The notes under the pieces were generated by a model. The model was not told the origin of the DNA, made no database searches, and was given only the letters and a program-made list of their open reading frames with translations. 8,561 nt of DNA from Burkholderiales bacterium (GTDB taxonomy: Bacteria; Pseudomonadota; Gammaproteobacteria; Burkholderiales; Usitatibacteraceae): NCBI GenBank assembly GCA_025350945.1, contig JANXWW010000054.1, positions 1 through 8,561 of the forward strand. The letters are read 5' to 3'. The first letter of the stretch is position 1. Each line of letters begins with the position of its first letter. Position numbers and translations under genes: made by a program. Positions 6,090 through 8,561 of this stretch are shown in pieces.

Positions 6090-6119
6090 CTGTTTCTAAA
6101 AACGGCCGTTTTAGAACAG
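6090..6119. repeat. Imperfect palindrome spanning the cas2 stop codon
   Basis: CTGTTTCTAAAAACGG (6090-6105) faces CCGTTTTAGAACAG (6106-6119), with a perfect 14-base core AAAACGGCCGTTTT at 6099-6112. The cas2 TAA (6113-6111 on the minus strand) lies in one arm. It could act as part of a terminator or as an mRNA 3'-end stabiliser together with the hairpin at 6057-6088. Confidence 0.6.
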
Positions 6120-6443
6120 CAGCATTTGCGCGGCGTTGACCTTTTTTTCCTGAAAAAGCGGCATGCCGACGAGTATTTTCATCGAAGCGAATTGCTTTTC
6201 GGTCACGCTCAGCACGCGAATAGAGCCTGATTCGGGCAGGTTATCGACCAGTCGCTGCATATGCTTTTTTTCGGCGTCTGAGCCGTTCAGAATGCGCCCG
6301 TAAACCGAAAATTGCAGCATGTCATAACCGTCATTGAGCAGAAATCGGCGAAACAGCGTGTATGCGCGCCGATCCGCTTTACTCACCACCGGTAAATCGA
6401 AGAACACGAGCAATCGCATAAATCGCCTCGTCTCCTGACTCAT
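6111..6443 (-). CDS. cas2: Cas2, CRISPR spacer-acquisition protein
   Basis: The 110-residue protein forms the dimeric core that bridges two Cas1 dimers in the spacer integration complex. The ferredoxin-like start MRLLVFFDLPV carries the conserved aspartate (Asp16). The RRFLLNDGYDMLQFSVYGRI stretch and the C-terminal KVNAAQMLLF match type II-C Cas2. The ATG at 6443 lies four bases after the cas1 stop and gives the MSQETRRFMRLL N-terminus, similar to what I recall for the Neisseria protein. An alternative ATG at 6419 has GAGG six bases upstream and would give 102 residues; both are possible. It is the last gene of the operon. The stop codon sits inside a palindrome (6090-6119). Confidence 0.95.
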   Translation of the reverse strand: MSQETRRFMRLLVFFDLPVVSKADRRAYTLFRRFLLNDGYDMLQFSVYGRILNGSDAEKKHMQRLVDNLPESGSIRVLSVTEKQFASMKILVGMPLFQEKKVNAAQMLLF

Positions 6444-6447
6444 TGGC

Positions 6448-7443
6448 TTACATTTCGCGCCGATGCGCAGTTAAGCCGATGAGTTCCGGCCATTCAAGCG
6501 CGGGTGCCAAGACTTCTTCGTCGGCAATACGTTTGCCGACGGCGGAGGCTCTGCGAGCAGGCGCATGTGCGCGCTCCGGTGCGTGCGCAGGTTCGTACAC
6601 CCGCGCAAGTGACTCAATGCTATGTTCAATCGCTGAAAGTGCCGCCATGACCCCGCGCGGCATGCGTACGTCGATGTTTAACAATGCAATCAAATCCGCC
6701 TTGTGCGCGGGCGCGAGCGGAATCGAATCGTCCGCAGGCCGCATTTTCGCCACATGCAAATCCACAATGGGGCGAAACGGCTCAATCACGTCGTCAGCCA
6801 AATTAAATGAATTTTGCTCATTGCGATGAAAAAGCCCGATGCTGGGCATAAAGCCATGTGCGACCAAGCCACGCGCTATCGCGCCGCGAAAAATCGAGTA
6901 GCCGTAATCAAGCGCGGCGTTCGTCCACACGCCTTGTGCGCGATCAAAATTCGCCCCGAACAGCGCACGAAAATAAATCGCGCTTGCCTGTGCTTCCAGA
7001 TTGTCTGGGTCACCCGAGCGAATGCGCCGCGCCAGCGATTCCAGATCCTCCACGCGGGCCAATTGAGTGAGCGCGTGTGTAAATTTCAAACATCGCGCCT
7101 GATTAGAAATCTTCGCGCGCACAATTTCAGCCCATGTGCGCTTCGCGAGCGGGCGATCAATCGCCAACTGTAAACGCATCATGCGAGTCGCGCGACTATG
7201 CGCGAGATAGGGTAGAAAAATGCCATTCGGTTGATGATTGTCACCGGTCGAAAAAAGCCCGATGCCATATTCCGCGCAAGCCGATAACACCGGATGCGTA
7301 ATGGTGATTTCGCGATGATGCAAAACAATCACCGCAATATCTTCAAACGGCACGCGCGCAGAAGATTCCTGCTCAATCACCAGTGCGAAATGCTCGCGCT
7401 TGAGCTTAGCCGGTTGGTTAATGACGACGCTACGCCAGACCAC
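6448..7443 (-). CDS. cas1: Cas1, CRISPR integrase (type II-C)
   Basis: Cas1 is the metal-dependent integrase that inserts new spacers at the leader end of the array. The 331-residue protein has the N-terminal beta domain (MVWRSVVINQPAKLKREHF; VPFEDIAVIVLHHREI at 31-46). Its alpha-helical catalytic domain carries the metal ligands Glu150 (NLEAQASAIYF), His206 (GLFHRNEQNSFNLADD) and Glu221 (DDVIEPFRP). All catalytic residues are present, so it looks functional. The C-terminus ends in PELIGLTAHRREM, the usual tail, but about residues 283-303 form an Ala/Pro/His/Arg-rich stretch (EPAHAPERAHAPARRA) that I do not recall in relatives. The GTG start at 7443 overlaps the cas9 end by 14 bases, with GGAG about eight bases before it, which implies translational coupling. 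Confidence 0.95.
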   Translation of the reverse strand: MVWRSVVINQPAKLKREHFALVIEQESSARVPFEDIAVIVLHHREITITHPVLSACAEYGIGLFSTGDNHQPNGIFLPYLAHSRATRMMRLQLAIDRPLAKRTWAEIVRAKISNQARCLKFTHALTQLARVEDLESLARRIRSGDPDNLEAQASAIYFRALFGANFDRAQGVWTNAALDYGYSIFRGAIARGLVAHGFMPSIGLFHRNEQNSFNLADDVIEPFRPIVDLHVAKMRPADDSIPLAPAHKADLIALLNIDVRMPRGVMAALSAIEHSIESLARVYEPAHAPERAHAPARRASAVGKRIADEEVLAPALEWPELIGLTAHRREM

Positions 7444-8560
7444 GGCGAGGCTCCGGTTTAGCGGGGAATATAGTGCCTAAAACATCGACGTGGAATTTCT
7501 CGATTGTTAGGGCAGTTTTCACACCGATTGATTCTATTAAGCCTCCGTTACCAACTAGTTTATTTCGATCTTGCGCCCAGAGGTCAATGGAGCCGTTACG
7601 ACGATTGCACCCTGAAAAGTACCCCGATATAGCGCGCTTACCTTTTTGCGCAACTCGTAGAAAATCATTCGGATAAAGCGAAAAATACCACGCAAAACTT
7701 TCATCGATCAATGTCCACTCGTCTTCATCTTTGCCTGAAACAATAGCTCGGGTTGGCAGCCCCGACGAGCGGTGATGCACATACACAGGCACGAGGTGAA
7801 ATTTCCCCTCCTTCGTGAATACGTCCACGCGTATCATCGCGTCGTTCTTCGCAATACCGTTGCGCACCGTTACGCCAGAAAGTTTATCAATCACGAGCGT
7901 AATCGTGCGCACCACCGGGCCAGTTAGCTCGCCGCTCTTGTCCGGCTTTCGCAGCGGATTATCAATCGCAAATGCTTTATCCGCTTTGCCGTTAAATGCA
8001 TCCAGGCGCGTGCGAATTGCGGCGTAAAGTTTTTCATTGCGATGCGGATCAATCGCACGCTCCAGGTCTTTAACCGTGATGCTCGACAGTGCGGCCTTTT
8101 CGGTTACGGAGCCGTCTTTTTTGAGTCGCTCTGGCTGCCCGTAAACGGTTTCTTTGTGCGCAGCCCCGCCGCTACGCCGTTGCGGTGCGCGCGATACAAA
8201 CACGCCCTTTATTTGCGCAATCACTTCCGGCGCGTAGCTGCCAAACCGCGCCAGCTCTTCATGCAGTAGTTTAGGATCATCAATTTTTAACCGCACCTGC
8301 ACCTCGTCGCGAAAGTGGGGCCATGGATCGGGGAAATGTTCTTTGAGCTTCTCATACATCACCGGGTTCGGTATTTCGCCGGTGGTGACATCCACAAAGC
8401 CTTCCGACACCTGACGCAGCTCACGCCGCCGCGAATAATCCGACATGCGCTTGACCATGCCGTGCGAACACGCGGCGATAACGACTGCATCGAGCGCATG
8501 ATGGCGATCACTCTCATCGCGCACTTTGATCAATCCCCAGCGTGCGCGTAAAAATGAAGT
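7430..8560 (-). CDS. cas9: Cas9 (type II-C), C-terminal part; continues beyond the right edge
   Basis: Cas9 is the crRNA:tracrRNA-guided DNA endonuclease. The frame is open to the edge; 376 residues are visible, starting TSFLRARWGLIKVRDE. RuvC-III is intact: DRHHALDAVVIA with catalytic His21 and Asp24 of the fragment (equivalent to the H and D of the Neisseria motif). Then come the FVSRAP segment, a helical linker (TVKDLERAIDPHRNEKLYAAI), and the PAM-interacting region: MIRVDVFTKEGKFHLVPVYVH, SGKDEDEWTLIDESF, FSLYPNDFLRV, SGYFSGCNRRNGSI, SIGVKTALTIEKF. This order is that of Neisseria-type II-C Cas9. The HNH domain, RuvC-I and RuvC-II lie outside the window. Where the Neisseria protein has RIHDLDHK, this one reads WAQDRNK, so a PAM-contact histidine appears to be replaced by glutamine. 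It is the first visible gene of cas9-cas1-cas2, without csn2 or cas4. Confidence 0.95.
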   Translation of the reverse strand, partial: TSFLRARWGLIKVRDESDRHHALDAVVIAACSHGMVKRMSDYSRRRELRQVSEGFVDVTTGEIPNPVMYEKLKEHFPDPWPHFRDEVQVRLKIDDPKLLHEELARFGSYAPEVIAQIKGVFVSRAPQRRSGGAAHKETVYGQPERLKKDGSVTEKAALSSITVKDLERAIDPHRNEKLYAAIRTRLDAFNGKADKAFAIDNPLRKPDKSGELTGPVVRTITLVIDKLSGVTVRNGIAKNDAMIRVDVFTKEGKFHLVPVYVHHRSSGLPTRAIVSGKDEDEWTLIDESFAWYFSLYPNDFLRVAQKGKRAISGYFSGCNRRNGSIDLWAQDRNKLVGNGGLIESIGVKTALTIEKFHVDVLGTIFPAKPEPRRGLA

Positions 8561-8561
8561 G

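Larger units (their letters stand above)
5661..6110. other. 450-base gene-free region rich in inverted repeats beside cas2
   Basis: I see no credible protein here. From left to right it holds an AT-rich upstream region for the leftward DUF6644-like gene (5661-5760), interleaved inverted repeats (5762-5830), an AT-rich tract with a TATAAA at 5916 (5881-5940), a GC hairpin followed by five Ts (5952-5971), a second GC hairpin (5977-5997), a lone 36-base CRISPR-repeat-like unit (6010-6045), a strong hairpin (6057-6088) and a palindrome at the cas2 stop (6090-6119). The density of structure suggests RNA function rather than spacer DNA. Confidence 0.6.

Noticed and set aside
6010..6097. Plus-strand tracrRNA ending at the 6057-6088 terminator
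   Set aside because: On this strand only the final GCTACAAT would pair with a canonical II-C repeat start, and there is no nexus hairpin between it and the terminator. The minus-strand reading fits better, though this one has the better T-run.
5901..6230. Open plus-strand frame of 109 codons across the gap and the end of cas2
   Set aside because: It runs through the repeat-like unit, the terminator and the antisense of cas2. The product has no recognisable domain and there is no good ribosome site.

Overview
The window looks like a chromosomal segment of a betaproteobacterium. The reasons are a CcmG/CcmH cytochrome c maturation pair, an NfeD/QmcA-type pair, a DUF6152/DUF6644-type pair, and above all a type II-C CRISPR-Cas operon whose Cas9, Cas1 and Cas2 closely resemble, as far as I can recall them, the Neisseria meningitidis proteins. 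The assignment is by recognition only; I ran no search.

Layout. Positions 2-888 (+) hold the end of ccmG and a complete ccmH, the tail of a cytochrome c maturation operon. Positions 894-1044 hold a large inverted-repeat element between two convergent genes, flanked by a 7-base direct repeat. Positions 1048-2841 (-) encode a secreted alpha/beta hydrolase with an extra C-terminal domain. Positions 3091-4560 (+) encode an NfeD-like membrane protein followed by a stomatin/prohibitin-type protein, a classic pair. Positions 4666-5660 (-) encode a four-helix membrane protein (DUF6644-like) and then a small exported DUF6152-like protein. The latter appears to start at a non-standard ACG codon.

Positions 5661-6110 contain no gene but are rich in structure: interleaved inverted repeats at 5762-5830, GC hairpins, one isolated 36-base sequence that resembles a type II-C CRISPR repeat (6010-6045), and a strong hairpin terminator. 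I read the isolated repeat plus its downstream hairpins on the minus strand as a candidate tracrRNA; a remnant of a lost array is the main alternative. Positions 6111-8560 (-) hold cas2, cas1 and the C-terminal third of cas9, which runs off the right edge.

How the genes work together. Cas9 would be the RNA-guided effector, Cas1-Cas2 the spacer integrase, and the RNA beside cas2 the likely guide partner. No array is visible within the window, so it must lie upstream of cas9, lie elsewhere, or be lost. The system itself is of a known class. The unusual parts are the lone repeat or tracrRNA beside cas2, a changed PAM-contact region in Cas9, and an Ala/Pro-rich insert in the Cas1 tail.
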